Assembly: GCA_004557125.1 (NCBI GenBank)
Contig: SFET01000001.1
Span: forward strand, 157,586-221,585
Direction of reading: 5' to 3'
Source: Clostridiales bacterium
Lineage (GTDB): Bacteria; Bacillota; Clostridia; Christensenellales; Aristaeellaceae
DNA length: 64,000 nucleotides
The notes under the pieces are model-generated. The model was not told where the DNA came from and did no database searches. It was given only the letters and a program-made list of their open reading frames with translations. This document shows, piece by piece, positions 1 to 8,905 of this stretch. The first letter of the stretch is position 1. The number at the start of each line of letters is the position of its first letter. The position numbers were made by a program, and so were the translations under genes.

Positions 1-344
1 AGCACCGCCGGCGCATCGCGCAGATCCCCGCAGCGGATGCGCACGCGCGCCTCCAGGCCGTTCCACTCCACACTGCGCCGGGCCATGTCCGCGATCTCCG
101 CCTGCAGCTCCACGCCGTCCACCGTGCAGTCCGCACAGTGGGCCGCCAGCAGCAGGGCGATCGCCCCGTTGCCGCAGCCCAGATCCGCAATCCGATCCCG
201 CCTGTGCGGCGCAGCGAAGTGGGCCAGCAGCACCGAATCCGTGCCGAGGCAGAAGCAGTCCCGGCGCTGAATCAGCCGATATCCGCCCACCTGAAGATCA
301 TCCAGGCGCTCGCCGTCCAGCAGTTCGATCCCCCGATCCTGCAT
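1..344 (-). CDS. tRNA1(Val) (adenine37-N6)-methyltransferase (TrmN6/YfiC-like), 3' part cut by window edge
   Basis: Partial minus-strand gene running off the left edge; about 114 N-terminal residues are visible. It begins with ATG at 344-342 and overlaps the stop of the upstream gene by one base (TGATG), so the two are translationally coupled. The protein has the class I SAM-methyltransferase motif I, DLGCGNGAIALLLAA, followed by an acidic motif II (VDGVELQAEIADMA) and RIRCGDLRD. The preceding text, LIQRRDCFCLGTDSVLLAHFA, is typical of the tRNA1 N6-adenine methyltransferase family, which modifies A37. The NPPY catalytic motif would lie beyond the edge, so the substrate is inferred. Other small N6-adenine methyltransferases remain possible. 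Confidence 0.75.
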   Translation of the reverse strand, partial: MQDRGIELLDGERLDDLQVGGYRLIQRRDCFCLGTDSVLLAHFAAPHRRDRIADLGCGNGAIALLLAAHCADCTVDGVELQAEIADMARRSVEWNGLEARVRIRCGDLRDAPAV

Positions 345-1705
345 CACTTCGCCTCCAGCTGCAGCGTCCAGATCTGCTCCGGCTGCATCATCTCCAGATA
401 GCGCATCACGATGTACCCGCCCTCCGTGCAGTAGATCAGCGCGCCGTCCGCCGTGGCCACGCCGAAGATCTCCTGCCTGTCCACGCTGACGCACAGCGCC
501 TGTCCGCCGCTGAACGTCGCTCCGGCCCGGGCCGGCTCCGCCGTCAGCCGGGCGCGCTCCATCAGCACAAGTCCGCACTTGAAGTAGAGATACTCCAGAA
601 ACTCCAGGCTGTCCGCAAAACCCGCCGGCTGACCCAGGCAGGACGTCGCCAGCCGCAGCAGCTGTTGGGCGTCGTCCGCATCCTGACCGGCGCTCAGGGA
701 CACCGCCGCAAAGGCCTGCGCATCCTCGCTGTTCAGCTGCGCAAGCGTCCCGGCATCCGCCACGCCCGTCACATCCAGTCCGTTCACCAGCTGGAACTGC
801 ATCACGCCCAGCTCCGTCCGCAGATTGAACCGCTCCCCGGCGGGATAGCCCAAGCCGCTCAGCCGCGCGCCGAGCTCCGCCGCAGCCTGGCCCTCTGCGC
901 CGCGCCGCAGCGAACTCTCGTCGGCAATCTGCTCCGCCACATCGGAATAGAGCGCCGTGCAGGTGGCGAGATCGGCGTCCCCGCTGCTCTCCAGATTCAT
1001 CGCCGTCTGGAAGCGCTTCACCGCCTGCTGCGTGGCCTCGCCGTAGCGGCCGGTGCACGCGCCCCGGAAGTAGCCCTTTGTCTTCAGCCACTGCTGGAGC
1101 CTGCGCACGTGCGCTCCCGATTCCCCGGCAGAAGCACAGCTCTCCCGCAGGAAATCGTCCCAGCTGACGGGCGCGCCTTCATACAGGCGCACGAGCAGCG
1201 TGCTGTCGGCGACACCCGTTTCATCCAGACCGTTGGCCAGCTGAAAGCGGTACACCGCCGCCAGCGTGGCCTCGCCATAGGCGCCGTCGCTGTTGCCCTG
1301 GAAGTATCCCAGCTCCTTCAGCGCCCGCTGCAGCCTCTCCACCTCCGCGCCGTAGGTGCCACTGCGCAGCGCGTTCTGGGCCGCGCGCGCCTGCGCCAGG
1401 GCGTTCAGATACGCCTGCTCGCTGATCGCCTCGCCGCTGAACAGCAGGCGCACCGTGTCCGGATCCGGCTCTCCGGTGACCTCCAGGCCGTTGACCGTCT
1501 GAAAGTTGCACAGCGCATTGATCGTCACATCGTCCAATTCACCGTTGCAGGCGCTGTCCCGGTAGCCCAGCTCGTAGAGCTTGTGGTCCACCTCCAGCAG
1601 ATCCACCTCCGGATCCACAATCGCCTCGACCGTCTCTGCACAGGCACAGCACGCCAGCAGCAGCGCAAGCATGCCGCACAGTCCCCGAATGAGTTTTCGC
1701 TTCAT
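344..1705 (-). CDS. Secreted or lipid-anchored peptidoglycan-binding protein with a degenerate NlpC/P60-like C-terminus
   Basis: A 453-residue exported protein. ATG at 1705 is preferred; an in-frame GTG lies at 1714. Residues 1-23 form a signal peptide whose LLAC19 can serve as lipobox, with signal peptidase I cleavage after ACA as the alternative. Four peptidoglycan_binding_1-like repeats follow at about 35-92, 113-178, 193-255 and 268-330, each with the YGEAT...FQ.ANGL..TG.AD..T pattern. The last 110 residues resemble an NlpC/P60 fold (GFADSLEFLEYLYFKCG) but the usual catalytic Cys of the FDCSGF motif is replaced and the usual His is not seen. Likely role is cell-wall binding rather than hydrolysis. 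No membrane segment beyond the signal. Confidence 0.7.
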   Translation of the reverse strand: MKRKLIRGLCGMLALLLACCACAETVEAIVDPEVDLLEVDHKLYELGYRDSACNGELDDVTINALCNFQTVNGLEVTGEPDPDTVRLLFSGEAISEQAYLNALAQARAAQNALRSGTYGAEVERLQRALKELGYFQGNSDGAYGEATLAAVYRFQLANGLDETGVADSTLLVRLYEGAPVSWDDFLRESCASAGESGAHVRRLQQWLKTKGYFRGACTGRYGEATQQAVKRFQTAMNLESSGDADLATCTALYSDVAEQIADESSLRRGAEGQAAAELGARLSGLGYPAGERFNLRTELGVMQFQLVNGLDVTGVADAGTLAQLNSEDAQAFAAVSLSAGQDADDAQQLLRLATSCLGQPAGFADSLEFLEYLYFKCGLVLMERARLTAEPARAGATFSGGQALCVSVDRQEIFGVATADGALIYCTEGGYIVMRYLEMMQPEQIWTLQLEAK

Positions 1706-2082
1706 ATTCTTCACACCGCGTGCGCCGCGCGCACAGCGTTCCTTTCGTCAATCCGCAGCCGGCGTCCCTGAAAATGTCCGGCCTTCTCCGTTTCTATTAT
1801 ACATGAACACAGGTTTTTATGCCAGCCCTGCAACAGGAATATCACATTCTTCTGCGCTTTTCGACGCGTTTTGTACGTGCATCATTTCTTAGCCCATTGT
1901 ACGCAATTTCTTAACAATCGACCTTTTTCGCTGTTCAAAGCGCGTATTTTTCACCATATAAGTCTGAGAACATAACAAATAATCTATTTTTTGGATGGAA
2001 GGCGGGCGTCAAATCCGGTATAATTTGCTTAACAATGAAGTATGGGAAGTCTTTGCCATGCTCCAGATCGGGGGGTAAAAAA
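1706..2082. promoter_or_regulatory. Divergent intergenic region with weak promoter elements
   Basis: AT-rich gap of 377 bases between divergent genes. On the plus strand TATAAT lies at 2019-2024, about 60 bases before the GlpA-like gene, without a good -35 at 17 bases. On the minus strand TATAAT occurs at 1801-1796 with only TGGCAT as -35, placed for the peptidoglycan-binding gene. The plus-strand gene start has a GGGGGT Shine-Dalgarno at 2070-2076. No gene, RNA or repeat is visible. Confidence 0.4.
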
Positions 2083-3510
2083 ATGTTGGACGTTTTGATC
2101 GTCGGCGCAGGCGTGGTTGGCTGCGCCGTGGCGCGTGAGCTGAGCCGCTATGCCCTCGACGTCGCCGTGCTGGAGCGCGAGGAGGATGTGGGCGCGGGCA
2201 CCTCGAAGGCCAACAGCGCCATCATACATGCGGGCTTCGATGCGGAGCCCGGCACGCTGAAGGCGCGCTTCAACGTGGAGGGCTGCGCGCGCATGGGTGC
2301 GCTTTCGCAGGAGCTGGACATTCCCTTCCGGCGCAACGGTTCGCTGGTGGTTGCGCTGACGAAGGAGGATCTTCCGAAGCTGGAGGAGCTGAAGGCACGG
2401 GGCGAGAAGAACGGCGTGCCCGAGCTGCGCATCCTCAGCGGCAACGAGGCGCGCGCAATGGAGCCTGCGCTGTCCGGTGAAATTGCTGCGGCGCTCTACG
2501 CCCCCACAGCGGGCATCGTCTGCCCCTTTGAGATGACCCAGGCGCTGGCGGAGAACGCCTGCGTAAACGGTGTGCAGTTCCATTTGAACACCCGCGTGGA
2601 GCGCATCGAGGCCATCGACGGAGGCTACCGCGTCCGCAGCGACCGCGGCGACTTCGACGCGAGGGTCGTGGTCAACTGCGCGGGCCTGTACAGCGACGTG
2701 CTGCACAACCAGCTCTGCGACGGGCAGCTGCGCATCATCCCCCGCCGGGGCGAGTACATGCTGCTGGACCGCAAGGCGGGCTCTCTTGTGGACAGGACCA
2801 TCTTCCAGTGCCCCGGCAAGCTGGGCAAGGGCGTGCTGGTCACGCCCACGGTGCACGGCAATCTGATGATCGGTCCCACCGCCGAGGACATTCCTGACCG
2901 CGAGGCCACCTGCACCACCGCCGAGGGACTGGAAAAGGCCGCATCCACCGCTTCGCTGAGCGTGCCGAAGCTGCCGCTTCGCCAGGTCATCACCTCCTTC
3001 GCGGGCCTGCGCGCCCACCTGGACGGCGATCAGCACGACTTCTGCATCGGCCAGCCGCGCCCGGGCTACTTTGAGGCCGCGGGCATCGAATCCCCCGGAC
3101 TCACCGCGGCGCCCGCCATCGGCGCACACCTCGCCGGGGAAATCGCCACCCATCTGAATGCAGAAACCAAGCCGGATTTCATCGCCACCCGCCGCGTGGT
3201 GCGGCCCCGGGAGATGGACTTCGCGGCGCGCCAGGCGCTGATCCGGGAGAACCCCGCCTACGGCAACATCCTCTGCCGCTGCGAGCAGGTGAGCGAGGGC
3301 GAGATCCTCGACGCCATCCGCCGTCCCCTGGGCGCGCGCTCGCTGGACGGCGTGAAGCGTCGCACCCGCGCGGGCATGGGCCGCTGCCAGTCCGGCTTCT
3401 GCTCCGTGCGCGTGATGGAGATTCTGCGCCGGGAGCTGGGCGAGGACTTCGAGGTCACCAAGTGCGGCCCCGGCTCCCGCATGAGCATCGAGGATGGAAA
3501 GGAGCGCTGA
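2083..3510 (+). CDS. GlpA-like FAD-dependent glycerol-3-phosphate dehydrogenase family protein with BFD-type [2Fe-2S] domain
   Basis: 475 residues. ATG at 2083 is chosen over the upstream 2035 start because a G-rich Shine-Dalgarno precedes it and the FAD motif follows directly (VGAGVVG, residues 6-12). Residues 1-370 form a DAO-type fold with SKANSAIIHAGFD, typical of GlpA/GlpD relatives. The C-terminal BFD-like domain carries Cys398, Cys400, Cys435 and Cys440, the expected [2Fe-2S] ligands. It is the first gene of a tight trio (3-base gap, then 2-base gap) with a pyridine-nucleotide FAD reductase and a DUF1667 protein. This set resembles anaerobic glycerol-3-phosphate dehydrogenase modules; the actual substrate cannot be fixed because no glpK or glpF is nearby. 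Confidence 0.8.
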   Translation: MLDVLIVGAGVVGCAVARELSRYALDVAVLEREEDVGAGTSKANSAIIHAGFDAEPGTLKARFNVEGCARMGALSQELDIPFRRNGSLVVALTKEDLPKLEELKARGEKNGVPELRILSGNEARAMEPALSGEIAAALYAPTAGIVCPFEMTQALAENACVNGVQFHLNTRVERIEAIDGGYRVRSDRGDFDARVVVNCAGLYSDVLHNQLCDGQLRIIPRRGEYMLLDRKAGSLVDRTIFQCPGKLGKGVLVTPTVHGNLMIGPTAEDIPDREATCTTAEGLEKAASTASLSVPKLPLRQVITSFAGLRAHLDGDQHDFCIGQPRPGYFEAAGIESPGLTAAPAIGAHLAGEIATHLNAETKPDFIATRRVVRPREMDFAARQALIRENPAYGNILCRCEQVSEGEILDAIRRPLGARSLDGVKRRTRAGMGRCQSGFCSVRVMEILRRELGEDFEVTKCGPGSRMSIEDGKER

Positions 3511-3513
3511 AGC

Positions 3514-4767
3514 ATGGAAAGGCATGAACTGATCGTCATCGGCGGCGGCCCAGCGGGTCTCGCCGCGGCAACTGCGGCCCGGAAGGCGGGCGTGGAGGAC
3601 GTGCTGATCCTCGAGCGCGAGGACTGCCTGGGCGGCATCCTGAACCAGTGCATCCACAACGGCTTCGGCCTGCATCGCTTCAAGGAGGAGCTGACCGGCC
3701 CCGAGTACGCCCAGCGCTGGATCGACGAGGCTTCCGCGCTGCACATCCCCTATCGCACCGGCACGATGGTGCTGGAGCTGACCTCTGACCGCGTGCTGAC
3801 CTGCACCGGCCGCGAAAGCGGACTTCAGCAGCTTCAGGCGGACGCGGTGATCCTGGCCATGGGCTGCCGGGAGCGTCCCCGCGGCGCGCTGAACATCCCC
3901 GGCTACCGTCCGGCGGGCATCTACTCCGCCGGCGCCGCACAGCGCATGATCAACATCGAGGGTCGCATGCCGGGTCGCGAGGTGGTCATCCTGGGCTCCG
4001 GCGACATCGGCCTGATCATGGCGCGTAGGCTCACGCTGGAGGGCGCGCACGTCAAGGCCGTGGCCGAGCTGATGCCCTACTCCAGCGGACTGCGCCGCAA
4101 CATCGTGCAGTGCCTGGACGACTTCGGCATCCCGCTGAAGCTGAGCCACACGGTGGTGAACATCCGCGGCAAGCGCCGCGTGGAGGGTGTGGTGCTCGCC
4201 CAGGTGGACGAGAACCGCCGCCCGATTCCCGGCACCGAGGAGGAGATCCCCTGCGACACGCTGCTGCTGTCGGTGGGCCTGCTGCCGGAGAATGAGCTGA
4301 GCGAGCTGGCCGGCGTGCCCATCGATCCCGCCACCAGCGGCCCTTCGGTGAACGAGAACTTCGAGACGGGCGTTCCCGGCATCTTCGCCTGCGGAAACGT
4401 GCTGCACGTGCACGATCTGGTGGACCACGTCTCCGAGGAATCCGAGTGTGCAGGCCGCGCCGCAGCCGAGTATCTGAAGCGCGCTTCGGTCCCCCGCCGG
4501 GAGATCCCGCTGCGCTCCGGCGACGGCGTGACGGGCATCGTGCCCCAGCGCGTGGATGTCTCCGCCCTGCCGGAGGTGCTCACCCTGCGCTTCCGCGTGC
4601 GCCGGGAGGTGCGCAACCACTACCTGAGCGTCTACGCCGACGGAGAGCGCATCGCCCACCTGAAACGGCGCATCATGACCCCCGGTCAGATGGAAGAGAT
4701 CGCCCTGAAGCGGGAGCTGGTTCCTGCGACAGCATCGGAAATTCGCATTGCGATGGAGGAGGCGTAA
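3514..4767 (+). CDS. FAD/NAD(P)-dependent oxidoreductase, partner of GlpA-like protein
   Basis: 417 residues, starting three bases after the upstream stop. An N-terminal GGGPAG (residues 10-15) binds FAD, and a second dinucleotide site, VVILGSGDIGLIMARRL, sits near residue 155. The CLGGILNQCIHNGFG segment is the hallmark of the FAD reductases that pair with GlpA-like and DUF1667 proteins. CGNVLHVHDLVDHVSEE near the end is the terminal FAD contact. Probably it passes electrons between the GlpA-like flavoprotein and a nicotinamide or membrane acceptor. It is not a GlpB of the E. coli type in sequence, but occupies the same genetic place. Confidence 0.8.
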   Translation: MERHELIVIGGGPAGLAAATAARKAGVEDVLILEREDCLGGILNQCIHNGFGLHRFKEELTGPEYAQRWIDEASALHIPYRTGTMVLELTSDRVLTCTGRESGLQQLQADAVILAMGCRERPRGALNIPGYRPAGIYSAGAAQRMINIEGRMPGREVVILGSGDIGLIMARRLTLEGAHVKAVAELMPYSSGLRRNIVQCLDDFGIPLKLSHTVVNIRGKRRVEGVVLAQVDENRRPIPGTEEEIPCDTLLLSVGLLPENELSELAGVPIDPATSGPSVNENFETGVPGIFACGNVLHVHDLVDHVSEESECAGRAAAEYLKRASVPRREIPLRSGDGVTGIVPQRVDVSALPEVLTLRFRVRREVRNHYLSVYADGERIAHLKRRIMTPGQMEEIALKRELVPATASEIRIAMEEA

Positions 4768-4769
4768 GC

Positions 4770-5135
4770 ATGAAGCAAGTGGAACTTACCTGCATCTGCT
4801 GCCCGATGGGCTGCAACCTGCGCGTGGAGCTGGACGGTGAAAGCATCCTCAGCGTGGCGGGCAATGGCTGCAAGCGCGGCGAGGAGTACGCCCGGCAGGA
4901 GTGCATCGCCCCGGTGCGCGTGATCACCGCATCGGTGCCGGTAAAGGACGGCAAGCTGGCGCGCGTGTCCGTCAAGACCGCCGCGCCCGTGCCCAAGGAT
5001 CGCATCTTCGACGTGATGGACGCCATTCGCTGCATCTCCGTCCAGGCGCCCGTGTGCATCGGCGACGTGCTCTGCGCAAACATCGCAGGCACCGGCGTGA
5101 ATCTGGTGGCCACCCGCGGCGCGGAGCAAATCTGA
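4770..5135 (+). CDS. DUF1667 family Cys-rich protein
   Basis: 121 residues. ATG at 4770 follows the Shine-Dalgarno GGAGG at 4756-4760. The N-terminal CICCPMGCNLRV motif and later NGCKRGEEYARQE are the conserved parts of DUF1667, a small redox-type protein almost always encoded third in GlpA-like/FAD reductase operons. Five cysteines in the first 40 residues suggest a metal or Fe-S site, though biochemical function is not established for the family. It ends the operon; a weak hairpin follows at 5148-5188. Confidence 0.8.
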   Translation: MKQVELTCICCPMGCNLRVELDGESILSVAGNGCKRGEEYARQECIAPVRVITASVPVKDGKLARVSVKTAAPVPKDRIFDVMDAIRCISVQAPVCIGDVLCANIAGTGVNLVATRGAEQI

Positions 5136-5147
5136 CACACTCCATCC

Positions 5148-5196
5148 ACCGGCCCGTTCCAACGGCACATCGCCGCGAGCGGGCCGGTTCTCTTTG
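5148..5196 (+). terminator. Possible rho-independent terminator after DUF1667 gene
   Basis: ACCGGCCCG (5148-5156) pairs with CGGGCCGGT (5180-5188), a 9-bp stem with a long 23-base loop, followed by TCTCTTT. Weak because of the loop size and the broken T-run. Confidence 0.45.
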
Positions 5197-5228
5197 CCCC
5201 GGGCACATGTGACGCTTCGCCCGCGCGC

Positions 5229-5257
5229 TTGCATTTCCCCGCCGCGACTGCTATACT
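5229..5257 (+). promoter_or_regulatory. Sigma-A promoter for HD-pdxK-two-component operon
   Basis: TTGCAT (5229-5234), 17-base spacer, TATACT (5252-5257). About 110 bases upstream of the HD-domain gene and just after the previous operon, which supports a separate transcription unit. Confidence 0.55.
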
Positions 5258-5373
5258 TGGATCAGAAAAATAACCCGGTTTTGAGAATGTGCGCATCCAT
5301 TCTTGACGCGCGCCTGATAAAATGATGCTCTGGAGACAAATATAAGAAGCAATTGACAAATCCGGAGGAAATG

Positions 5374-6036
5374 ATGTTCATTACCTATGAAAAAGTGCGG
5401 GAAAACGCCGCCATCCAATCCTATATCCGCAAGGCCGACGAATCGCTGATCGCTCTGGGCTACACCGAGCACAGCTTCGCCCACGTCACACGCGTATCCG
5501 AGACCGCCGCCGCCATCCTGGAGGCCCTGGGTTCCGATCCCAGGGATATTGAGATGGTGCGCATCGCGGGCTACCTCCACGACATCGGCAACGTGGTCAA
5601 CCGCATCGACCACGCCCAGTCCGGCGCGATCATGGCCTTCCGCCTGCTGGACAACATGGGTGCGGATCCCGACGAAATCGCCACCATCATCACCGCCATC
5701 GGCAACCACGACGAGAGCACCGCCTTCCCGGTGAATGCCGTGGCCGCGGCGCTGATCCTGGCGGACAAGACCGACGTGCGCTGCACCCGCGTGCGCAACA
5801 AGGACGCCTCCACCTTCGACATCCACGACCGCGTGAACTTCTCCGTGAAGAAGAGCAGCGTGGGCATCAGCGCCGAGAAGAATGAGATCAGCCTGAAGCT
5901 GCACATCGACACCACCGTCTGCTCGGTGACGGACTACTTCGAAATCTTTCTTGAGCGCATGATCCTCTGCCGCAAGGCCGCAGAAAAGCTCGGAATGAAG
6001 TTCGTGCTGCGCATCAACGGTCAGAAGCTGATGTAA
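5374..6036 (+). CDS. HD-domain metal-dependent phosphohydrolase
   Basis: 220 residues. The Shine-Dalgarno GGAGG at 5364-5368 favours ATG 5374 over ATG 5371 or TTG 5353. HD superfamily residues are His37 (SFAH), His69-Asp70 (YLHDIGN) and a third site in IGNHDEST. HD proteins hydrolyse phosphate esters or nucleotides with divalent metals. The N-terminal half is an HD fold; the C-terminal 70 residues (SVKKSSVGISAEKNEISLKL) are of a type seen in clostridial HD proteins of unknown substrate. It opens an operon with pyridoxamine kinase and a two-component pair, but no direct functional link is evident. Confidence 0.75.
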   Translation: MFITYEKVRENAAIQSYIRKADESLIALGYTEHSFAHVTRVSETAAAILEALGSDPRDIEMVRIAGYLHDIGNVVNRIDHAQSGAIMAFRLLDNMGADPDEIATIITAIGNHDESTAFPVNAVAAALILADKTDVRCTRVRNKDASTFDIHDRVNFSVKKSSVGISAEKNEISLKLHIDTTVCSVTDYFEIFLERMILCRKAAEKLGMKFVLRINGQKLM

Positions 6037-6063
6037 ATCTACGAGGAAGTCAGGTGCATTCCC

Positions 6064-6903
6064 ATGATTCCAAGAATTGCCGTCGTGCAGGATCTCTCCT
6101 GCATCGGGCGCTGCTCGCTGGGCGTGGCCATGTCCGTGCTGCCCGCAATGGGCCTGGAGGTCGCCGCGCTGCCCACCGCGCTGCTCTCCACCCACACCGC
6201 CTTCGAGGGCTTCACCTTCGTGGATCTTTCCCCGGAGATGGAACGCATCATGGCCCACTGGAAGGCGCTCCAGATGAGATTCGACGCCATCTACATCGGC
6301 TATCTGGGCTCGATCCGGCTGATTGAGCTGACCGAGCGCTTCATCGACACCTTCCGCGCGCCGCAAACCCGCGTCATCCTCGATCCCGCCTTCGGCGACA
6401 ACGGCGCGCTGTATGCCGGCTTCGACGGGACGTACGTGGCGCGGCTGCGGGAGCTGTGCAGGCACGCGGACGTGATCCTGCCAAATGTCACCGAGGCCTG
6501 CGCCCTGTTGGAGCTGCCCTGGGAGGACAGCACGGCCTGCACCCAGCGCCTGGTGCAGCGCGCCTGGGAGCTGCTGGATGGCAGGCTCAGGAACGTGCTG
6601 ATCACCAGCTGCCGCTTCTCCGAGGGCTGGACCGGACTGATCTGCGCCGGGGACAACGGCTTCGTCTACCCCCACGAGCGCGTGGCACTGAGCTGTCACG
6701 GCTCCGGCGACCTGTTCGCATCGGTGTTCGCCGGCCTGATGACCCTGGGCCGGAGCCTGCCCGAATCCGCCCGCACCGCCGCGGATTTCACACGGGACTG
6801 CATCCGCCATTCCATGAACTGTCCGGATCACCGCTGGTACGGCGTGGACTATGAGCCCATGCTGGGTGAGCTGACACGACGAATCGGGGAGGAACGCGCA
6901 TGA
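6064..6903 (+). CDS. Pyridoxamine kinase (pyridoxal kinase family)
   Basis: 279 residues, cytoplasmic PfkB/ribokinase-fold kinase that phosphorylates B6 vitamers with ATP. The start IPRIAVVQDLSCIGRCSLGVAMSVLPAMG is very typical of bacterial PdxK/PdxY-like pyridoxamine kinases; ILPNVTEACALL and the anion-hole motif GSGDLFAS with its catalytic Asp are present. Length matches the family. Its stop overlaps the next start (ATGA at 6900-6903), coupling it to the response regulator, an unusual pairing that may be simply positional. Confidence 0.88.
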   Translation: MIPRIAVVQDLSCIGRCSLGVAMSVLPAMGLEVAALPTALLSTHTAFEGFTFVDLSPEMERIMAHWKALQMRFDAIYIGYLGSIRLIELTERFIDTFRAPQTRVILDPAFGDNGALYAGFDGTYVARLRELCRHADVILPNVTEACALLELPWEDSTACTQRLVQRAWELLDGRLRNVLITSCRFSEGWTGLICAGDNGFVYPHERVALSCHGSGDLFASVFAGLMTLGRSLPESARTAADFTRDCIRHSMNCPDHRWYGVDYEPMLGELTRRIGEERA

Positions 6904-7583
6904 TCTACTACGTGGAGGACGACGCCAGCATTCGCAATCTGGTGGTGTACACCCTGACCATGACCGGCTTTCCGGCGAAGGGCTACGAGCGCTCCGCGCC
7001 CTTCTGGGAGGACATGCACCGGGAGCGCGCGGATCTGATCCTGCTGGATCTGATGCTGCCCGGTGAGAACGGCCTGTCGATTCTGCGGGATCTCAAGACC
7101 CGTCCCGACACCATGGGCATTCCGGTGATCCTGATCACCGCCAAGGACGGCGAGGACGACGTGGTGGACGGCCTGGAGCTGGGCGCGGACGACTACATCG
7201 CCAAGCCCTTCGGCATCATGGAGCTGATCGCCCGGGTGAAGGCGGTGCTGCGACGCTGCGGCCCCGGCGAGGAGCGGGAGATCATCGAGCTGGACGAGAT
7301 TCGCATGGACACCGGGCGGCACACCGTGCAGGTGTCCGGGCGGGAGATTGCGCTGACGCTGAAGGAATACGAGCTGCTTCGGGTGCTGATGCAGAAGCCC
7401 GGGCGGCTGATTGAGCGCGAGGCCCTGATCGACGCTGTCTGGAGCCGGGATTACATGGGGGCCAGTCACACGCTGGACGCCCACATTCAGACCCTGCGCA
7501 GCAAGCTGGGCGCCAGCGGCAGCCGGATCCAGACCGTGTACGGCTGCGGCTATCGCATCTGCCGGTCGGAGGACGCCAAATGA
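6900..7583 (+). CDS. OmpR/PhoB-family response regulator
   Basis: 227 residues. Receiver domain with acidic pocket Asp7/Asp8, phospho-acceptor Asp50 (LLDLMLPG) and switch Lys in YIAKPFG. The C-terminal winged helix ends in LRSKLGASGSRIQTVYGCGYRI. Overlaps pdxK upstream and its cognate kinase downstream by four bases each (ATGA), so all three are co-translated. Targets cannot be read from the sequence; phosphate-type regulation is possible because the pair resembles PhoB/PhoR. Confidence 0.88.
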   Translation: MIYYVEDDASIRNLVVYTLTMTGFPAKGYERSAPFWEDMHRERADLILLDLMLPGENGLSILRDLKTRPDTMGIPVILITAKDGEDDVVDGLELGADDYIAKPFGIMELIARVKAVLRRCGPGEEREIIELDEIRMDTGRHTVQVSGREIALTLKEYELLRVLMQKPGRLIEREALIDAVWSRDYMGASHTLDAHIQTLRSKLGASGSRIQTVYGCGYRICRSEDAK

Positions 7584-8887
7584 AGAAGCGCATCCTGTAC
7601 AGCATGCTGAGCGCGGTGCTGGCCACGGCCCTGGTGTTCACCTTCCTGGTGCAGATTGTGCAGATGAACTTTCTCAGCAAGCAGATCGGCCGGGAGCTGG
7701 AGCGCAGCGTGCGCCAGCTGGGCGTGTCCATGGAGCGCGATCCGGATCCGGAGGGCTATCTGCTGGCCCTGACCGACGCCGGCTACGAGGAGCGCATCAC
7801 GCTGATCGCATCCGACGGCGCTGTGCTGCTGGACAGCGACTCCGATCCTGCGCAAATGGAGAATCACCTGGCGCGGCCGGAGATTCAATCCGCCGCACAG
7901 AACGGCATCGGCTCCGCCATGCGCTTCTCCCCCACCCTGCAAAGGCTGACCTACTACTGCGCGCTGCGCCTGTCCGACGGCAGCTTCCTGCGCCTGTCCG
8001 AGAGCCACGGCAGCGAGACGGGCATGCTGTTCGGTCTGACCTGGTGGCTGCTGGCGGCGCTGCTGCTGGTGTCCTTCGGCGCTGTGCTGCTGGCCACGCA
8101 CCTGACCAAGAAGATCGTGCAGCCCATCAACAGCATGGATCTGACCGCGCCCGAGAGCAACCAGCCCTACCCCGAATTGCGGCCGCTGATCCAGCGCATG
8201 GCGGAGCTCAACCGCCAGGAGTTCACCGCCAACGTGGCCCACGAGCTCAAGACGCCGCTGACCTCCATCGTCGGCTACGCGGAGATCATGAAGCAGCACG
8301 TGGCCCCGGAGCGGGACTGGCCGGAGCTGGTGGAGTACATCTATGCCGAGGGCAGCCGCATGATCCGCCTGGTGGAGGACATCCTGCTGATCTCCCGCCT
8401 GGACAGCGGCAGCGCCCGCAGCCACTGCGAAATCATCGATCTCAAGCAGATCGCCCAGGAGGCGGCCGAGCGCTTCCGCCCGGTCGCGCGCGCGAGCCAG
8501 GTGGAGCTGCACTTCCAGGTGGAATCGGCCCGCATCTTCGCCACGCGGCAGATCGCCGAGGAGATCCTCGCCAACCTGATCGACAACGCCATCAAGTACA
8601 ACCGCGAGGGCGGAAGCGTGGTCGTGGAGGCCCGGGAGACCGGCACGGAGACGACGCTGACCGTGCGCGACAGCGGCATCGGCATCGGCAGGGAGGATCA
8701 GCCCCGCATCTTCGAGCGCTTCTTCCGGGTGGACAAGAGCCGCTCCAAGGCCACCGGCGGCACCGGTCTGGGCCTGTCCATCGTCAAGCACGCGGTGCAG
8801 CTGCTGGGCGGCAGCATCGATTTGAAGAGCGAAGTTGGCGTGGGCACCGAGATCACCGTGCACTTCCCCTGGCAGGCCACCGCGTAA
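7580..8887 (+). CDS. PhoR-like membrane sensor histidine kinase
   Basis: 435 residues. One membrane segment at the N-terminus, an extracytoplasmic domain to about residue 145 and a second segment (LTWWLLAALLLVSFGAVLLATHL). The H-box FTANVAHELKTPLTSI places the phosphorylated His at residue 221; N-box NLIDNAIKYN, then G1 DSGIGIG, F-box FERFFRVD and G2 GGTGLGLSIV are intact. The linker lacks an obvious full HAMP domain, as in many clostridial PhoR relatives. Cognate regulator is the overlapping upstream gene. The operon ends at the hairpin 8908-8945. Confidence 0.88.
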   Translation: MKKRILYSMLSAVLATALVFTFLVQIVQMNFLSKQIGRELERSVRQLGVSMERDPDPEGYLLALTDAGYEERITLIASDGAVLLDSDSDPAQMENHLARPEIQSAAQNGIGSAMRFSPTLQRLTYYCALRLSDGSFLRLSESHGSETGMLFGLTWWLLAALLLVSFGAVLLATHLTKKIVQPINSMDLTAPESNQPYPELRPLIQRMAELNRQEFTANVAHELKTPLTSIVGYAEIMKQHVAPERDWPELVEYIYAEGSRMIRLVEDILLISRLDSGSARSHCEIIDLKQIAQEAAERFRPVARASQVELHFQVESARIFATRQIAEEILANLIDNAIKYNREGGSVVVEARETGTETTLTVRDSGIGIGREDQPRIFERFFRVDKSRSKATGGTGLGLSIVKHAVQLLGGSIDLKSEVGVGTEITVHFPWQATA

Positions 8888-8905
8888 AAGCGGTCGAAGC
8901 GCGAC

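Noticed and set aside
2029..4659. Long minus-strand frame opposite the GlpA-like and FAD reductase genes
   Set aside because: Antisense shadow produced by codon-position GC bias; the plus-strand genes carry FAD and Fe-S motifs.
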